Shown here piece by piece: positions 44,133 to 54,896 of a stretch of 64,000 nucleotides of DNA. Under the pieces are notes generated by a model, which worked only from the letters and a program-made list of their open reading frames with translations, did not search any database and was not told the origin of the DNA. The stretch is from Cupriavidus sp. WGlv3. Its GTDB lineage: Bacteria > Pseudomonadota > Gammaproteobacteria > Burkholderiales > Burkholderiaceae. Numbering within the stretch: the stretch's first letter is position 1; each line of letters begins with the position of its first letter. A program made the position numbers and the translations under genes. The stretch lies in assembly GCF_023952475.1 (NCBI RefSeq), contig NZ_JALHRX010000009.1, forward strand, positions 62,001 through 126,000, in the 5' to 3' direction.

Positions 44133-45144
44133 TATCGACGCTGGAGCGCTGGCCTACGCAGTCATAGTTGCGCTCCAGCCAGAGCGTGGCGGCCTGGCGG
44201 CCCTGGTCGCGCAGCCTGCACAGGAAGTCCCAGTCGGCGTTGTACTTGGTCGAGACCCCGAGCGTGGCCATGGTCTCGTCCGAGCGGATCGAATGGATCC
44301 ACATCTCCTTCATCTCGTTGCGGTCGATCTTGCCCTGCTGGATCAGCGTGGTAACGAAGCCGATCGCTCGCATCTCGCGCATCAATGACGAATTGAAGCT
44401 GACCTCGTTGACCCGGTTCAGGATCTCCGCCGCCGTGGTCGGCACGCCGCGGCGCACGATCGGGTTGATGTGGACGATCACGACATCGTGGGTCTCGCAG
44501 TGATAGATCAGCGGGAAGATCGCCGGGTTGCCGACATAGCCGCCGTCCCAGTAATGCTGGCCGTCGATGCTGACCGCCTGGAACAGCGTGGGCACGCAGG
44601 CCGAGGCCAGCACCGCGTCGACGCTCAGCTCTTCCTGCGCAAAGATGCGGATGCGGCTGGTCTCGATATTGGTCGCGCACAGGTACAGCCGGATCGGGCA
44701 ATGCGCGCGCAGCGCCGCGAAATCCACCTGGCCGAGCAGCACGTCGCGCAGCGGATTGGCATTGCCCGGGTTGAACTGGTACGGCGACAGCAGCCGCAGC
44801 GTGATCTCGGCCATGGCGTACAGCGGCGAATGGTTCAGCCCCAGCGTATGGCTGCCCTTGAACCACGGCAGCCAGCGCAACGGGTTGAAGCGCTGCGCAG
44901 AGTGCGCGATGGCCTGCCAGAAGTCATGCAGGGCCTGGCGCGCGCCTTCGCTGCCGCCCTGCATCAGGCCATAGGCCAGCACCGTGCCGTTCATCGCGCC
45001 GGCGCTGGTGGCGCTGACGCCCTCGACCACCAGCCGGCCATCTTCCAGCAGGCGGTCCAGCACGCCCCAGGTAAACGCGCCATGCATGCCGCCGCCTTGC
45101 AAGGCCAGCGCCACGGGCTTGGCTTGGACAGGCTCGGGCGGCAT
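44113..45144 (-). CDS. Patatin-like phospholipase family protein
   Basis: 343 aa from the ATG at 45144, with GGGGAAG upstream. Oxyanion motif LQGGGMHGAFTWGVLD; nucleophile motif SATSAGAMNG, in which the first Gly of GxSxG is Ala; catalytic Asp in YWDGGYVGNPAIFPLI. The Ser-Asp dyad is therefore intact. No signal peptide. It belongs to the RssA/YjjU-like bacterial patatins that cleave acyl groups from lipids. The convergent overlap with the HD gene (44113-44132) means that the two 3' ends are antisense to each other. Confidence 0.9.
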   Translation of the reverse strand: MPPEPVQAKPVALALQGGGMHGAFTWGVLDRLLEDGRLVVEGVSATSAGAMNGTVLAYGLMQGGSEGARQALHDFWQAIAHSAQRFNPLRWLPWFKGSHTLGLNHSPLYAMAEITLRLLSPYQFNPGNANPLRDVLLGQVDFAALRAHCPIRLYLCATNIETSRIRIFAQEELSVDAVLASACVPTLFQAVSIDGQHYWDGGYVGNPAIFPLIYHCETHDVVIVHINPIVRRGVPTTAAEILNRVNEVSFNSSLMREMRAIGFVTTLIQQGKIDRNEMKEMWIHSIRSDETMATLGVSTKYNADWDFLCRLRDQGRQAATLWLERNYDCVGQRSSVDITGEFL

Positions 45145-45313
45145 AGGTATCTTCCCCTGGGCGGCGACAAGGCGCCATGCTCCAGTGTAGGGAAGAACCG
45201 CGCCCGGGGCGTAGGGCGCCGTGCGTGGTATGACACACAGCGCCGCGCCCGCCACGTCATGATGGTCCCAGCGATCGTGGCAGCGGCATCACTTGCGGAC
45301 GTACCGCGCCCCG

Positions 45314-47458
45314 CTACGCCAGCTCGAACCCGTGCCGCACCAGCGGCAGCGAGCGCAGGCGCTGGCCGGTCGCGGCAAACAGCGCATTGGCCAGCGCCGG
45401 CGCCAGCGTCGGCACCGCCGACTCGCCCACGCCACCGATGCGCTCGCCACTGGGCGCCAGCACCGCCTCGAAGCGCGGCGTCTGCGCCAGCCGCAACAGC
45501 GGATAGTCGTGGAAATTGGATTGCTGCACGCGGCCGTCGGCAATGGTGATGGCGCCCGTCATGGCCGCGCTCAGGCCCCAGATGCTGGCGCCCTCGAGCT
45601 GGCGCTCGACCGTCGCCGGGTTGATCACGGTGCCGCAGTCGATGGCGTTGACGATACGATGCAGCGTGATGCGCTGGCCCTGCACCGACAACTCCACCAC
45701 CGTCGCGCACAGCGAGCCCCACGCCTGCGACAGCGCCACGCCGTGGAAGCGCCCTGCCGGCGCGCTGCCCCAGCCGACGTGCTGCGCCAGGCGCTGCAGC
45801 AAGCGCGCCGGCCGCGGTCGGTCGGCCAGCAGGTTCAGTCGGAACTGCAGCGGATCGGCTTTGGCGTGATGGGCCAGCTCGTCGATAAAGCTTTCGGCGA
45901 AGAAGGTGTTCTGCGTATAGCCCACGCCGCGCCAGAAGCCCACCGGCACGGCGGTATTGACCATCGCATGGCGCACGGCGACGTGGGCCAGCGCGTAAGG
46001 CAGGTCCACCACCCCTTCGACCGATTTCGGGTCGACCCCGCCCTTGACCCGGTCCGGGAAGTTGCGGACATTGATCGACGAGCAGGCCAGGCGCGCATCC
46101 AGCGCGCGGATGCCGGCCGCGTCCGGTGCCAGCACCGCGCTGAAGCGCGCTGCCGCCGCGGGGCGGTAGAAGTCGTGCTGGATGTCTTCCTCGCGCGACC
46201 AGATCAGCTTGACCGGCTGCCCCGCCGCCTTCGATGCCAGCGCGGCCTGGACCAAGACATCGAACTCCTCGCGCCGGCCGAAGCCGCCGCCGACGAAGGT
46301 TCCATGCACGGCGATGCGGTCGGCTGGCAGCCCCAGCACGCCCGACAGCCGCTGCGCGATCTCGCCGCAGACCTGGGTCGGGCCCCAGATCTCGGCGCGG
46401 TCGGCGCGCACGTCGGCGGTGGCGTTCATCGGCTCCATGGTGGCGTGGGCCAGGTATGGCACCTCGTATTCGGCGGTGTAGGCCTGTGCGCCCTGCACCT
46501 GCGTGTCAGGATCGCCTTGGCGCAGCGCTACCGCCGAGGCGCCGCGCGCGGCATCGCGATAGCCGGCCATCAGCGCCGCGTCGCTGGCCGGCTTGCCTTG
46601 CGGCAGCTGCCAGTCCGGTTGCAGCGCGGCCAGGCCCTTGCGCGCGGTCCAGTAGCTGTCGGCCAGCACCACCACCGCGTCGTCCAGCGGCACCACGCGC
46701 CGCACGCCGCGCACTGCCAGCGCTGGCCGGGCATCGACCCGGCGCAGCGTGCCGCCGAAGGCCGGGCACCCCATCACCGAACCGACCAGCATGCGCGGCA
46801 CCTTGACGTCGACCCCGAACACCGCGGCGCCGCGCGTCTTCAGCGGAATGTCGAGCCGGTCCGTCGGGCGGCCCAGCAGCTTCCAGTCGCGTGGGTCCTT
46901 CAGCACCACGCTGGCCGGGCGCGGCAGCGTGGCCGCGCGCGCGGCGAGCGCACCGTAGCCGAGCGTGCGCCCGCTGGGCTGGTGCCGCACCACGCCCTGC
47001 ACCGCGCGGCACTGCGCCACCGGCACGCCCCAGCTTTGCGCGGCGGCCTCGCGCAGCATTTCGCGCGCGGTGGCGCCGATGCGGCGCAGCGGCTCGAACG
47101 ACCAGCGCGCCGAGGTGCTGCTGGCGGTGGCCTGCACCTTGAACATGCGGTTGTTGTAGACCGGGTCGGTCGGTGCCAGCTCGGCGCGCACCTGGCGCCA
47201 GTCGCACTCGAGCTCTTCGGCGATCAGCATGGGGGCGGAGGTCATCACGCCCTGCCCCAGCTCGGCCGACGGCACCATGATGGTCACGCCGCCGTCGGCA
47301 TCGATGCGCAGCCAGGCGTTGACGTCGTCCGGGTCGCGCGCGGGCGCGCGGGCCTCGGCGGCCTTCGCCAGCGGCAGGTGAAAACCCAGCACCAGCGCCG
47401 CGGGCATGGCGCCGGCGGCTTGCAGGAAACGGCGGCGGCTTGAGTGGAGATGGCTCAC
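45314..47458 (-). CDS. iorB: Molybdopterin-binding aldehyde/isoquinoline oxidoreductase large subunit (IorB-like)
   Basis: 714 aa from a GTG at 47458 that overlaps the stop of the small subunit (GTGA). It starts with a twin-arginine signal ([18 protein letters not shown]), so the complex is exported folded to the periplasm. Two Mo-cofactor regions are seen: [12 protein letters not shown] and, near the C-terminus, [16 protein letters not shown] with the catalytic Glu. The layout without an FAD subunit matches isoquinoline 1-oxidoreductase and membrane-bound aldehyde dehydrogenases, which use a cytochrome c as acceptor. No cytochrome or XdhC-type maturation gene is in view, and the substrate is unknown. 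Confidence 0.9.
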   Translation of the reverse strand: MSHLHSSRRRFLQAAGAMPAALVLGFHLPLAKAAEARAPARDPDDVNAWLRIDADGGVTIMVPSAELGQGVMTSAPMLIAEELECDWRQVRAELAPTDPVYNNRMFKVQATASSTSARWSFEPLRRIGATAREMLREAAAQSWGVPVAQCRAVQGVVRHQPSGRTLGYGALAARAATLPRPASVVLKDPRDWKLLGRPTDRLDIPLKTRGAAVFGVDVKVPRMLVGSVMGCPAFGGTLRRVDARPALAVRGVRRVVPLDDAVVVLADSYWTARKGLAALQPDWQLPQGKPASDAALMAGYRDAARGASAVALRQGDPDTQVQGAQAYTAEYEVPYLAHATMEPMNATADVRADRAEIWGPTQVCGEIAQRLSGVLGLPADRIAVHGTFVGGGFGRREEFDVLVQAALASKAAGQPVKLIWSREEDIQHDFYRPAAAARFSAVLAPDAAGIRALDARLACSSINVRNFPDRVKGGVDPKSVEGVVDLPYALAHVAVRHAMVNTAVPVGFWRGVGYTQNTFFAESFIDELAHHAKADPLQFRLNLLADRPRPARLLQRLAQHVGWGSAPAGRFHGVALSQAWGSLCATVVELSVQGQRITLHRIVNAIDCGTVINPATVERQLEGASIWGLSAAMTGAITIADGRVQQSNFHDYPLLRLAQTPRFEAVLAPSGERIGGVGESAVPTLAPALANALFAATGQRLRSLPLVRHGFELA

Positions 47459-47940
47459 GATGACGCCCTCCCCTTGGGGTCGCCCGCGTTCTGCGCGGTG
47501 GCGGCGCGCAGGATGGCGCGTTCGATGCGCGGATAGGTGCCGCAGCGGCACAGGTTGGTGATGCCGGCGCGGATCTCCTCGGGCCGTGGCGACGGGTTGT
47601 CCTTCAGCCACGCGCAGGCGGCCATGATCATGCCCGACTGGCAATAGCCGCACTGCGGCACTTGTTCGGCAATCCACGCGCGCTGGACCGGGTGCGAATT
47701 GTCGGCCGACAATCCTTCGATGGTAGTGATGTCGGCCCGCGCCACGCTGCCGACAGGCGTGATGCAGGCGCGCACCGCCTTGCCGTCGACATGCACGGTG
47801 CAGGCGCCGCACAGGCCGGCACCGCAGCCAAACTTGGTGCCGGTATAGCCCAGGTAATCGCGCAGCACCCACAGCAGGGGCATGTCGCGTTCGGCCTCGA
47901 CGGCGTGGCGCTTGCCGTTGATCTTCAACTGCAGTTTCAT
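47455..47940 (-). CDS. iorA: [2Fe-2S] small subunit of the molybdenum oxidoreductase (IorA-like)
   Basis: 161 aa, with GAGGAG upstream. First cluster: [16 protein letters not shown] and the later RACIT Cys. Second cluster: CGYCQSGM and CRCGTYPRI, all eight Cys in place. It passes electrons from the Mo centre of IorB. The protein has no signal of its own and would be carried out by the Tat signal of its partner. It is divergent from the LysR gene at 48064 by 123 bases. Confidence 0.93.
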   Translation of the reverse strand: MKLQLKINGKRHAVEAERDMPLLWVLRDYLGYTGTKFGCGAGLCGACTVHVDGKAVRACITPVGSVARADITTIEGLSADNSHPVQRAWIAEQVPQCGYCQSGMIMAACAWLKDNPSPRPEEIRAGITNLCRCGTYPRIERAILRAATAQNAGDPKGRASS

Positions 47941-48063
47941 GGGGGTCTCCTCGTTGCGCACCGGCTTCGGGGCGGCCGGTTCGGCTGCGAGCCAGTATCG
48001 GCCGGGCGGCATGGCGGGACAATCGACTTGTTTTGCCAGCACCTGTGAGGCAAGATCACAGCC

Positions 48064-48951
48064 ATGATCCGCAGGCTCCCCTCGATGCAAGTGCTGCAGG
48101 CCTTTGCCGCCACCGCGCGCACCGGCAGCATGACGCGCGCGGCCGATGCGCTGTGCGTGACGCATGGCGCCATCAGCCGGCATATCCGTGCGCTGGAGTC
48201 ACAGCTGGGCTGCACCCTGTTCCTGCGCGCCGGCCGGCAGCTGGAGCTGACCGCCACCGGCCGTGAACTCGCCGACGACCTCGATCGCGCCCTGCGCGCG
48301 GTGGAGCTGTCACTGGCCGGCGCGGCCGAGCGCCGCGCGCGCGAGCGCCAGTCGCTGCATGTCAATGTCAGCCCCGAACTGGCCGGCGCCTGGCTGGTGC
48401 CCAGGCTGCCGCAGTTGCGCGAGGCGCTTCCCGGCCTGGACCTGTCCATCGCCGCCAGCACCGGGGACCCCGACTTTGCCCGATCCGACCTCGACGTCAG
48501 CCTGCGCTACGGCCCCGCGCCCTTCACTGGCTACCAGTGCCTGAAGCTGCTGGACGACGACATCATCGTGGTTTGCAGCCCCGGCTTCGCCCAGCGGCAT
48601 GCCGGCATGACCGCGGCCGATGCGGCGCACCTGCCGCGGCTGCGGCACGCGCGTTTCCGCTGGTCGCAGTGGGGCGCCGCCGCGGGCGTGGTACTGGACG
48701 AGCCCGAGGACGGCATCGTGTTCGACTGCCGCGCGCTGCTGATCGAAGCCGCGGCCAGCGGGATGGGGTTGGCCCTTACGCGGGGCTTGCTGGCGCGCGA
48801 GGCCATCGCCGCGGGCCGGCTGGTGCGGCCGCTGGCGGACAGTTTTCCGGCCAGCCATAACTGCTACATCGTCTGGCGTGGGGATAATCCCAAGCAGCGG
48901 TTGATCCGGGGCTTTGCGGAGTGGTTGCGGGAGGTGGCTTTGCGGGGGTGA
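48064..48951 (+). CDS. LysR-family regulator, GcvA-like
   Basis: 295 aa. [48 protein letters not shown]. GcvA-type effector part: [38 protein letters not shown]. Divergent from iorAB, it is the probable regulator of these genes. It ends 32 bases before the convergent biotin carboxylase gene. Confidence 0.9.
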   Translation: MIRRLPSMQVLQAFAATARTGSMTRAADALCVTHGAISRHIRALESQLGCTLFLRAGRQLELTATGRELADDLDRALRAVELSLAGAAERRARERQSLHVNVSPELAGAWLVPRLPQLREALPGLDLSIAASTGDPDFARSDLDVSLRYGPAPFTGYQCLKLLDDDIIVVCSPGFAQRHAGMTAADAAHLPRLRHARFRWSQWGAAAGVVLDEPEDGIVFDCRALLIEAAASGMGLALTRGLLAREAIAAGRLVRPLADSFPASHNCYIVWRGDNPKQRLIRGFAEWLREVALRG

Positions 48952-48982
48952 GAGGGATCACCGGTCTTGTGATGGACTGAAG

Positions 48983-50713
48983 TCACTCGATATTTGCCAG
49001 CCGCGTCCCCGCCGCCAGGAAGGTGCCCGCGGCCGCCTGCCACGTTACGCGGCCGGCGCGATGCGCGTGGACCTGCATCTCCATCTTCATCGCCTCCATC
49101 ACGGCGATCAGGTCGCCTTCGTTGACCTCATCGCCGACTGCCACCTTCCAGGCCTGCACGGTGCCGGCGATCGGGGACGGCAGATCGGCGGCGTTGGTGG
49201 CTGCCGCCTGCGCCGGTGTCGTGGCACTGTCCTGCGCCGGCGCCTCGGCCAGGCCGCGCAGCAGTTGCGCCGGCAGGCCGAGCACCATGCGACGGCCGTC
49301 GATCTCGATGGCGGTGCGCAGCAGGCTGCCATCGTGCCGGGGCTCGGCGCGTGCGGCCGCTGCCAGCGGCTCGGCGAAGTCGGACTCGATCCAGCGCGTG
49401 TGCACCTTGAAGCCATCCGCGCCGAGGAAATCGGCGTGGTCGATCACGGCACGGTGGAACGGCAGCACCGACGCCACGCCTTCGATGCGGAACTCGCGCA
49501 GCGCGCGGCGCGCGCGTGCCAGCGCCTGTGCGCGCGTCGCGCCGGTCACGATCAGCTTGGCCATCAGCGAATCGAACGTGCCAGGCACCACCGAGCCCGA
49601 TTGCACACCCGAATCCACGCGCACGCCGGGCCCAGACGGGGCGTCGAAGCGCTGCACCGGGCCTGGCGTGGGAAGAAAGCCGCGGCCCACGTCTTCTGCG
49701 TTGATGCGGAACTCGATCGAATGGCCCAGCGGTACCGGCGTTTCGGTGATCGACAGCGGCAGGCCGTCAGCCACGCGCAGTTGCTCGATCACCAGGTCAA
49801 CGCCCGTGGTCTGCTCGGTCACGGGGTGTTCGACCTGCAGCCGGGTGTTGACCTCCAGGAAGGAGATCGCACCGCCGGTGCTGAGCAGGAATTCGACGGT
49901 GCCGGCGCTGGTATAGCCGGCGGCGGCGCAGATGTCGCGCGCGGCGGCGTGGATGCGCGAGCGCTGCGCGTCGCTCAGGAATGGTGCCGGCGCTTCTTCC
50001 ACCAGCTTCTGGTTGCGACGCTGCAGCGAGCAGTCGCGCGTGCCCAGCACCACCACATTGCCATGCATATCGGCCAGCACCTGCGCTTCGATATGGCGCG
50101 GCTTGTCGAGGAACTGCTCAACGAAACACTCGCCGCGGCCAAAGGCCGTGACCGCCTCGCGCACGGCCGAGGCGTACAGCTCCTCCACCTCATCCATGCG
50201 CCAGGCGATCTTCATGCCGCGGCCGCCGCCGCCGAAGGCGGCCTTGATGATGATCGGCAGGCCGTGCTTGTCGGCAAAGGCCAGTACCTCGTTGGCGTCC
50301 GTGACCGGGTCGGGCGTGCCGGCGACCAGCGGGGCGCCGACCTGCAAAGCGATCTTGCGCGCTTCCACCTTGTCGCCGAGCCGGGCGATCGTCTCCGGCG
50401 ACGGGCCGATCCAGATCAGACCGGCATCGATCACCGCCCGGGCAAAGGCTTCGCTTTCCGACAGGAAGCCGTAGCCGGGATGCACGGCATCGGCACCGCT
50501 GCGGCGCGCGATATCGAGCAGCCTGGGGATGTTCAGGTAGGTGTCCGCCGGGCGCTCGCCGTCCAGCCCGTAAGCCTCGTCGGCCAGGCGCGCATGCAGC
50601 GCGTCGATATCGGCGTTGGCATAGACGGCGACGGATCCCACGCCATAGTCGGCGCAGGCGCGGATGATGCGGACGGCGATCTCGCCGCGGTTGGCAATCA
50701 GGACTTTCTTCAT
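48983..50713 (-). CDS. Biotin carboxylase with fused biotinyl (BCCP) domain
   Basis: 576 aa. Residues 1-450 are a biotin carboxylase: [22 protein letters not shown]-grasp loop [21 protein letters not shown] and [14 protein letters not shown]. Residues 500-576 are a biotinyl domain with the modified Lys in EAMKMEM. Its start overlaps the KipI-KipA gene stop as ATGA. In urea carboxylase the order is BC, KipI/KipA-like carboxyltransferase, BCCP in one chain; here BC-BCCP and the carboxyltransferase-like part are two coupled genes. Predicted reaction: ATP-dependent carboxylation of biotin, for transfer to a small amide-like acceptor not known from sequence. Confidence 0.92.
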   Translation of the reverse strand: MKKVLIANRGEIAVRIIRACADYGVGSVAVYANADIDALHARLADEAYGLDGERPADTYLNIPRLLDIARRSGADAVHPGYGFLSESEAFARAVIDAGLIWIGPSPETIARLGDKVEARKIALQVGAPLVAGTPDPVTDANEVLAFADKHGLPIIIKAAFGGGGRGMKIAWRMDEVEELYASAVREAVTAFGRGECFVEQFLDKPRHIEAQVLADMHGNVVVLGTRDCSLQRRNQKLVEEAPAPFLSDAQRSRIHAAARDICAAAGYTSAGTVEFLLSTGGAISFLEVNTRLQVEHPVTEQTTGVDLVIEQLRVADGLPLSITETPVPLGHSIEFRINAEDVGRGFLPTPGPVQRFDAPSGPGVRVDSGVQSGSVVPGTFDSLMAKLIVTGATRAQALARARRALREFRIEGVASVLPFHRAVIDHADFLGADGFKVHTRWIESDFAEPLAAAARAEPRHDGSLLRTAIEIDGRRMVLGLPAQLLRGLAEAPAQDSATTPAQAAATNAADLPSPIAGTVQAWKVAVGDEVNEGDLIAVMEAMKMEMQVHAHRAGRVTWQAAAGTFLAAGTRLANIE

Positions 50714-52380
50714 CGCAAATCTCGGTTGGTGTGCGCGCTCAGGCGCGCAGACGGCTGCAGTTCAGTCGAGTTCAGTTCTGCGAAGGCGCCGATCGGGTTG
50801 AAGCGCAGCCAGGCGCCCACCGGGATCTGGCCAGCGCGGTCCAGGTGGTGGGGTGCCACCGCGCCGATCACGGGATAGCCGCCGGTCAGCGGGTGGTCGG
50901 CCAGGAACAGCACGGGCTGGCCGCTGGGCGGCACCTGCAGCGCGCCGAGGGCGGTGCCCTCGCTGGGCAATTCGCCGGGGATGGCGCGCTCCAGCGGCAT
51001 TTCGCCGGCCAGGCGCAAACCCACGCGGTTGGACTGCGGCGTGACCTGCCAGCGCTGCGCGGCGAAGCGCGCCACGGACTCGCGCGTGAACCAGTCGGTG
51101 CGGGGACCCAGCACTACGTCGAGCACCACCTCCTGTTCGATGTTGGGAAGGTCGGGGGCGGGCTGCGTTGGCATGCCGACCACGGCGCCCGCCGGCGCGG
51201 GCAACAGGCCCAGCACGTCGCCCACTTTCAGCGGGGCGGGGCCGACGTTGGCCAGTGTGTCGGTGGCGCAGCTGCCCAGCACCGGCGCAACGGCAAAGCC
51301 GCCGCGTGCCGCCACATAGCAACGGGCGCCGGCAACGGGCTGGCCGATGCTCAGTGTGTCGCCAGCGGCGAGCGCCACGGCCTGGTGGCTCGGGACGCTC
51401 CATTGCCGGCCATCGGTAGTGCGCACCGTCAGCGGTGCATCGGCGCCGGTGACCGCCAGCACGGTTTCGCCGTGGCTCTGCAGTTGCAGGCCGCCGCCCA
51501 CGGTCTCGAGCGCGGCGCCGTCGCTGCGGTTGCCCACCAGCCGGTTGGCTGTCTTGAGGGCCGCCTGGTCCATCGCGCCCGAGGCCGAGACGCCCTGCCC
51601 GGCCTGGCCGTGGCGGCCCAGATCCTGGAACACGGTCAGCAATCCCGTCCCCTTCACCTTCAGGGCGGCGGCGCCGCGCGCAGCGCTTGGGTGGCTGCCG
51701 AGATCGGCCGCCGGGGAAACATCGGGCACCGTCCCGCCAACGCTGGCGGTATCGAACGCGCCATCGAGCGTGGCGATCTCGACAAAACGCACGCGATAGC
51801 CGGGTTGCAGCAGCGCGGGCTGTTCGCGGCCCAGGTCCCACATTGCCACCGGGGTAATGCCGATGATCTGCCAGCCGCCGGGGCTGGCCTGCGGATACAC
51901 ACCGCTGAAGGTACCGGCCAGGCCCACGGCGCCGGCCGGAATGCGCGTGCGTGGCGTGCTTCGGCGCGGCACGTCGAGGCTGGGGTGGCCGCCGCTCAGG
52001 TAGGCAAAGCCGGGAGCAAAGCCGGTAAAGGCAACGGTGTACTCGCTGCCGGCGTGGCGGCGCACCACTTCGTCGGGCGTAATGCCCAACAGGTGCGCAA
52101 CCTCGGCCAGGTCCTCGCCGTCGTAACGCACCGGGATCTCGACCAGCACGCTGCTGCGCTCGACGCGCTGCGACAGGTCGCGCGCGGCGATGGACCGCAC
52201 CAGCGCGGCGGCGCTGGTGGCCGACGGGCGGAAGTGGACGAGGATCGTGCGTGCGGCAGGCACCAACTCGTCCACGCCGCAAAGGGGATCGCGCTGCAGC
52301 GAGGCCAGCAAGGCCAGGGTCTGGTCCAGGTCGGCCAGCTCCACCAGCAGCGCATTAGAGGTAACGGGCAGGAAACGCAA
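50710..52380 (-). CDS. KipI-KipA (PxpB-PxpC) fusion, carboxyltransferase-like
   Basis: 556 aa from the TTG at 52380 (GGAG about nine bases upstream); the [15 protein letters not shown] start matches KipI family N-termini. Residues 1-220: PxpB/KipI domain ([35 protein letters not shown]). Residues 235-540: PxpC/KipA domain ([45 protein letters not shown]). These domains occur in 5-oxoprolinase PxpABC and as the carboxyltransferase of urea carboxylase. Because PxpA is broken here (53247-53345) and a biotin carboxylase follows, the second role deserves attention. Confidence 0.9.
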   Translation of the reverse strand: MRFLPVTSNALLVELADLDQTLALLASLQRDPLCGVDELVPAARTILVHFRPSATSAAALVRSIAARDLSQRVERSSVLVEIPVRYDGEDLAEVAHLLGITPDEVVRRHAGSEYTVAFTGFAPGFAYLSGGHPSLDVPRRSTPRTRIPAGAVGLAGTFSGVYPQASPGGWQIIGITPVAMWDLGREQPALLQPGYRVRFVEIATLDGAFDTASVGGTVPDVSPAADLGSHPSAARGAAALKVKGTGLLTVFQDLGRHGQAGQGVSASGAMDQAALKTANRLVGNRSDGAALETVGGGLQLQSHGETVLAVTGADAPLTVRTTDGRQWSVPSHQAVALAAGDTLSIGQPVAGARCYVAARGGFAVAPVLGSCATDTLANVGPAPLKVGDVLGLLPAPAGAVVGMPTQPAPDLPNIEQEVVLDVVLGPRTDWFTRESVARFAAQRWQVTPQSNRVGLRLAGEMPLERAIPGELPSEGTALGALQVPPSGQPVLFLADHPLTGGYPVIGAVAPHHLDRAGQIPVGAWLRFNPIGAFAELNSTELQPSARLSAHTNRDLR

Positions 52381-52407
52381 AACGAGCTCCGCAGTGACCC
52401 GGCGGTC

Positions 52408-53226
52408 TTAAACGTGATACGCGCTGTCAGGCACGTCGGTGATTAACATGTGGCCCGGCGCATGGGTCACGGCAAACGGCACGCCGGACGCCATCACGGC
52501 CGCCTGGGGCGTGACGCCGCAGGCCCAGAACACCGGGATCTCGCCCGGCTCGATCCGTACCGCGTCGCCGAAGTCGGGCTTGGCGATATCGGCAATGCCC
52601 AGTGCGGCCGGATCGCCGACATGGACCGGCGCGCCGTGTACCGACGGGAAGCGCGCGGTGATGCAAACCGCGTCGGCAACCCGATGCGCGGGGATGGGCC
52701 GCATGGACACCACCATCTCGCCATGCAGGCGGCCAGCGGGCCGGCACTGGCGGTTGGTGCGGTACATCGGCACGTTGCAGCCGTCGGCGATATGCCGCAC
52801 CTCGATGCCGGCCTCTTGCAGCGGCGTTTCAAAGGTGAAGCTGCAGCCGATCAGGAAGGTGACCAGGTCCGGCTGCGCGGACCACAGCGCCGTGGCATCC
52901 GCCACTTCCTCCGCCAGCTTGCCGTCGCGCCAGACGCGATACAACGGAATATCGGTGCGCAGGTCAGCCCCCTGCGCGAGCGCGGTCTGGTATGCGCCTG
53001 CCTCGGTCACGTCGAGCACGGGACAAGCCTTCGGGTTGCGCTGCGCGTACAGCAGAAAGTCCCAGGCCCAGTCGCGCGGCAACGCGATCATGTTGGTTTG
53101 CGTCATGCCCGGCGCAATGCCGGCGGTGGGCTGCACCGTGCCGGCGCGATAGCTAGCGCGCGCTGCGCGGGCGGCACGGATGGCGTCCGCGGCGGCCGTG
53201 GCGCGCTCCGGTGCGGAAGCTTGCAT
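52408..53226 (-). CDS. DUF1445 putative hydro-lyase (YcsI / D-glutamate cyclase-like)
   Basis: 272 aa from the ATG at 53226, GGAG upstream. Family markers: [55 protein letters not shown] and [16 protein letters not shown]. Members are encoded beside kipI/kipA and lamB/ycsF genes in many bacteria; the D-glutamate cyclase (DGLUCY) C-terminal part is related and interconverts D-glutamate and 5-oxoproline. This fits a pathway for 5-oxoproline or similar lactams. Cytoplasmic. Confidence 0.9.
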   Translation of the reverse strand: MQASAPERATAAADAIRAARAARASYRAGTVQPTAGIAPGMTQTNMIALPRDWAWDFLLYAQRNPKACPVLDVTEAGAYQTALAQGADLRTDIPLYRVWRDGKLAEEVADATALWSAQPDLVTFLIGCSFTFETPLQEAGIEVRHIADGCNVPMYRTNRQCRPAGRLHGEMVVSMRPIPAHRVADAVCITARFPSVHGAPVHVGDPAALGIADIAKPDFGDAVRIEPGEIPVFWACGVTPQAAVMASGVPFAVTHAPGHMLITDVPDSAYHV

Positions 53227-53246
53227 GTTGTGTTTCTCCAGTGATT

Positions 53247-53345
53247 TCAGGTGGCGCTGCTGCCAATATCCAGCATGGGGGCATCGTTGCCCATGCTCCA
53301 TGCGCTGAAGCTCTCGCCCAGGTCGCCGTTGAGGTCGACCTGCAT
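53247..53345 (-). pseudogene. Truncated pxpA (LamB/YcsF) remnant, 32 codons
   Basis: On the minus strand an ATG at 53345, four bases after the MFS stop, opens a frame of 32 codons with [19 protein letters not shown] followed by a few residues and a TGA at 53247. This is the N-terminus of PxpA (family form: [IV]DLNxDLGExFGxWxxGND). Intact PxpA is about 245-255 aa, so about 220 residues are gone, including the rest of the metal-site motifs. The fragment sits exactly where pxpA is normally found in such operons, between the transporter and DUF1445 genes, so a deletion inside the operon is the simple explanation. Confidence 0.85.
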
Positions 53346-53349
53346 GATG

Positions 53350-54636
53350 TCAGGCTACCGTGCGCGAAGTTGCCGCGTCAGCCGGTTCATCAGTGCCAGG
53401 CTCGGCTTCGCCGAGCAGTTCGCGCCCCTGCGTTTCCGGCAACAGCAGGCAGGCGACAACGACCAGCCCATAGGAGCCGGCGGCGAGATAACCGATGGCG
53501 ACGCCCAGCGACATCGTCGCGCTCATATGTCCGATCATGGCCGGGAACACAGAGCCGACCGCGCGGCCGAAGTTGTAGGAAAAACCTTGGCCGGAACCGC
53601 GGATATGGCTCGGATAGAGCTCCGTCAGGTAAGCCCCCATGCCCGAGAAGATGCCCGACAGGAAGAAGCCCAGCGGGAAGCCCAGCAGCAGCATCGCCGC
53701 GTCGGTGATCGGCAGCTGCGTATAGCAGATCACGAGGCTGGCCGCGCTCACCGCGAACAGCATGAAGCAACGCCGGCGCCCCAGATGGTCGGACAGCCAG
53801 GCGCTGGTGAGGTAACCGGCGAAGGAGCCCGCGATCAGCACCATCAGGTAGCCGCTGGTGTTGAGCACGGACAGGTTGCGCTCCATCTTCAGGTAGGTGG
53901 GCAGCCACGTCGTTACCGAGTAGTAGGCACCTTGCATGCCGGTCGCCAGCAGGCTGGCCAGCACCGTGACGCGCAGCACGCCCGGCTTGAAGATCAGCAT
54001 GAAGTTATTGCTTTGCCCGGTGCGTGCCAGCTTGGCCCTGGTTTCCTGATACACCGCGGGTTCGCTGATATTGCGGCGGATATAGAGGATAAAGATCGCC
54101 GGCAGCACGCCGGTCCAGAACAGTACGCGCCATGCGTATTGCTGGTCGAACGCCGCATAGATGGCCCAGAAGGCAATCGCCGACAGGCCCCAGCCGACGG
54201 CCCAGCTGCTTTGCACCAGACCCACGGCCTTGCCGCGGTGGCGCGCACGGATCATCTCGGCGATCAGTACCGAACCGACCGACCATTCGCCGCCGAACCC
54301 GAGGCCTTGCAGCATGCGGGTCACGAACAGCTGCTCCGGCGACTGGGTGAATCCGCTCAGGAAGGTAAAGAAGCTGAACCAGAGCACGGTCAGCTGCAGG
54401 ATCCGCACGCGGCCGTATTTGTCGGCCAGGATGCCGGCCAGCCAGCCGCCGACGGCCGAGCTGATCAGCGCGCCCGTCGCGATGTAGCCAGCCTCGGCCT
54501 TGGTCATGCCCCACACCAGGATGAAGGTGGGAATCATGAAGGTGTAGATCATGTAGTCGAATGCATCGACGCCATAGCCGACGAAGGCGGCAAAGAGCGT
54601 CTTGCGCTCTGCCCGGGTTGTTTCTTTAAGCCACAT
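53350..54636 (-). CDS. MFS transporter (AAHS/sialate-type metabolite symporter)
   Basis: 428 aa with twelve hydrophobic segments. Family motifs: FVGYGVDAFDYMIYTFMIPTF in helix 1, DKYGRVRIL loop, RMLQGLGFGGEWSVGSVLIAEM, and in the second half SDHLGRRR. The acidic helix-1 pair and GEW motif match proton-coupled organic-acid importers. First gene of the minus-strand operon, it probably brings in the substrate for the DUF1445/KipI-KipA/biotin carboxylase enzymes. Divergent from the GntR gene at 54967, with two palindromes between. Confidence 0.9.
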   Translation of the reverse strand: MWLKETTRAERKTLFAAFVGYGVDAFDYMIYTFMIPTFILVWGMTKAEAGYIATGALISSAVGGWLAGILADKYGRVRILQLTVLWFSFFTFLSGFTQSPEQLFVTRMLQGLGFGGEWSVGSVLIAEMIRARHRGKAVGLVQSSWAVGWGLSAIAFWAIYAAFDQQYAWRVLFWTGVLPAIFILYIRRNISEPAVYQETRAKLARTGQSNNFMLIFKPGVLRVTVLASLLATGMQGAYYSVTTWLPTYLKMERNLSVLNTSGYLMVLIAGSFAGYLTSAWLSDHLGRRRCFMLFAVSAASLVICYTQLPITDAAMLLLGFPLGFFLSGIFSGMGAYLTELYPSHIRGSGQGFSYNFGRAVGSVFPAMIGHMSATMSLGVAIGYLAAGSYGLVVVACLLLPETQGRELLGEAEPGTDEPADAATSRTVA

Positions 54637-54810
54637 GGTTTGCGCTCACTGGTAGGGATAAAGCGTGTACCAGGCTCATCGAGCCGTCGTCACGACGATG
54701 TTCCGGTAGCGAGCGGTAACACTAACCAGCGGCGCTGCTTCCCAGCGCTGTTTAGCAAAATGCATGCCGTGTTGATATATCTGCACGCATCACTCAACCA
54801 CCTTGAACAC

Positions 54811-54823
54811 ATTGTTGAACAAT
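54811..54823. promoter_or_regulatory. GntR/FCD operator 1
   Basis: ATTGTT-G-AACAAT is a perfect 13-base palindrome. Its core TTGTTSAACAA recurs at 54897-54907. It lies 175 bases upstream of the MFS gene start and 144 before gntR. Confidence 0.7.
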
Positions 54824-54896
54824 ATTTTGACTGGATCGATCGTGGTATACACCTAAGCCAGCGGGGAAGGCGAGGTTGGCACCAATCATGTGTATA

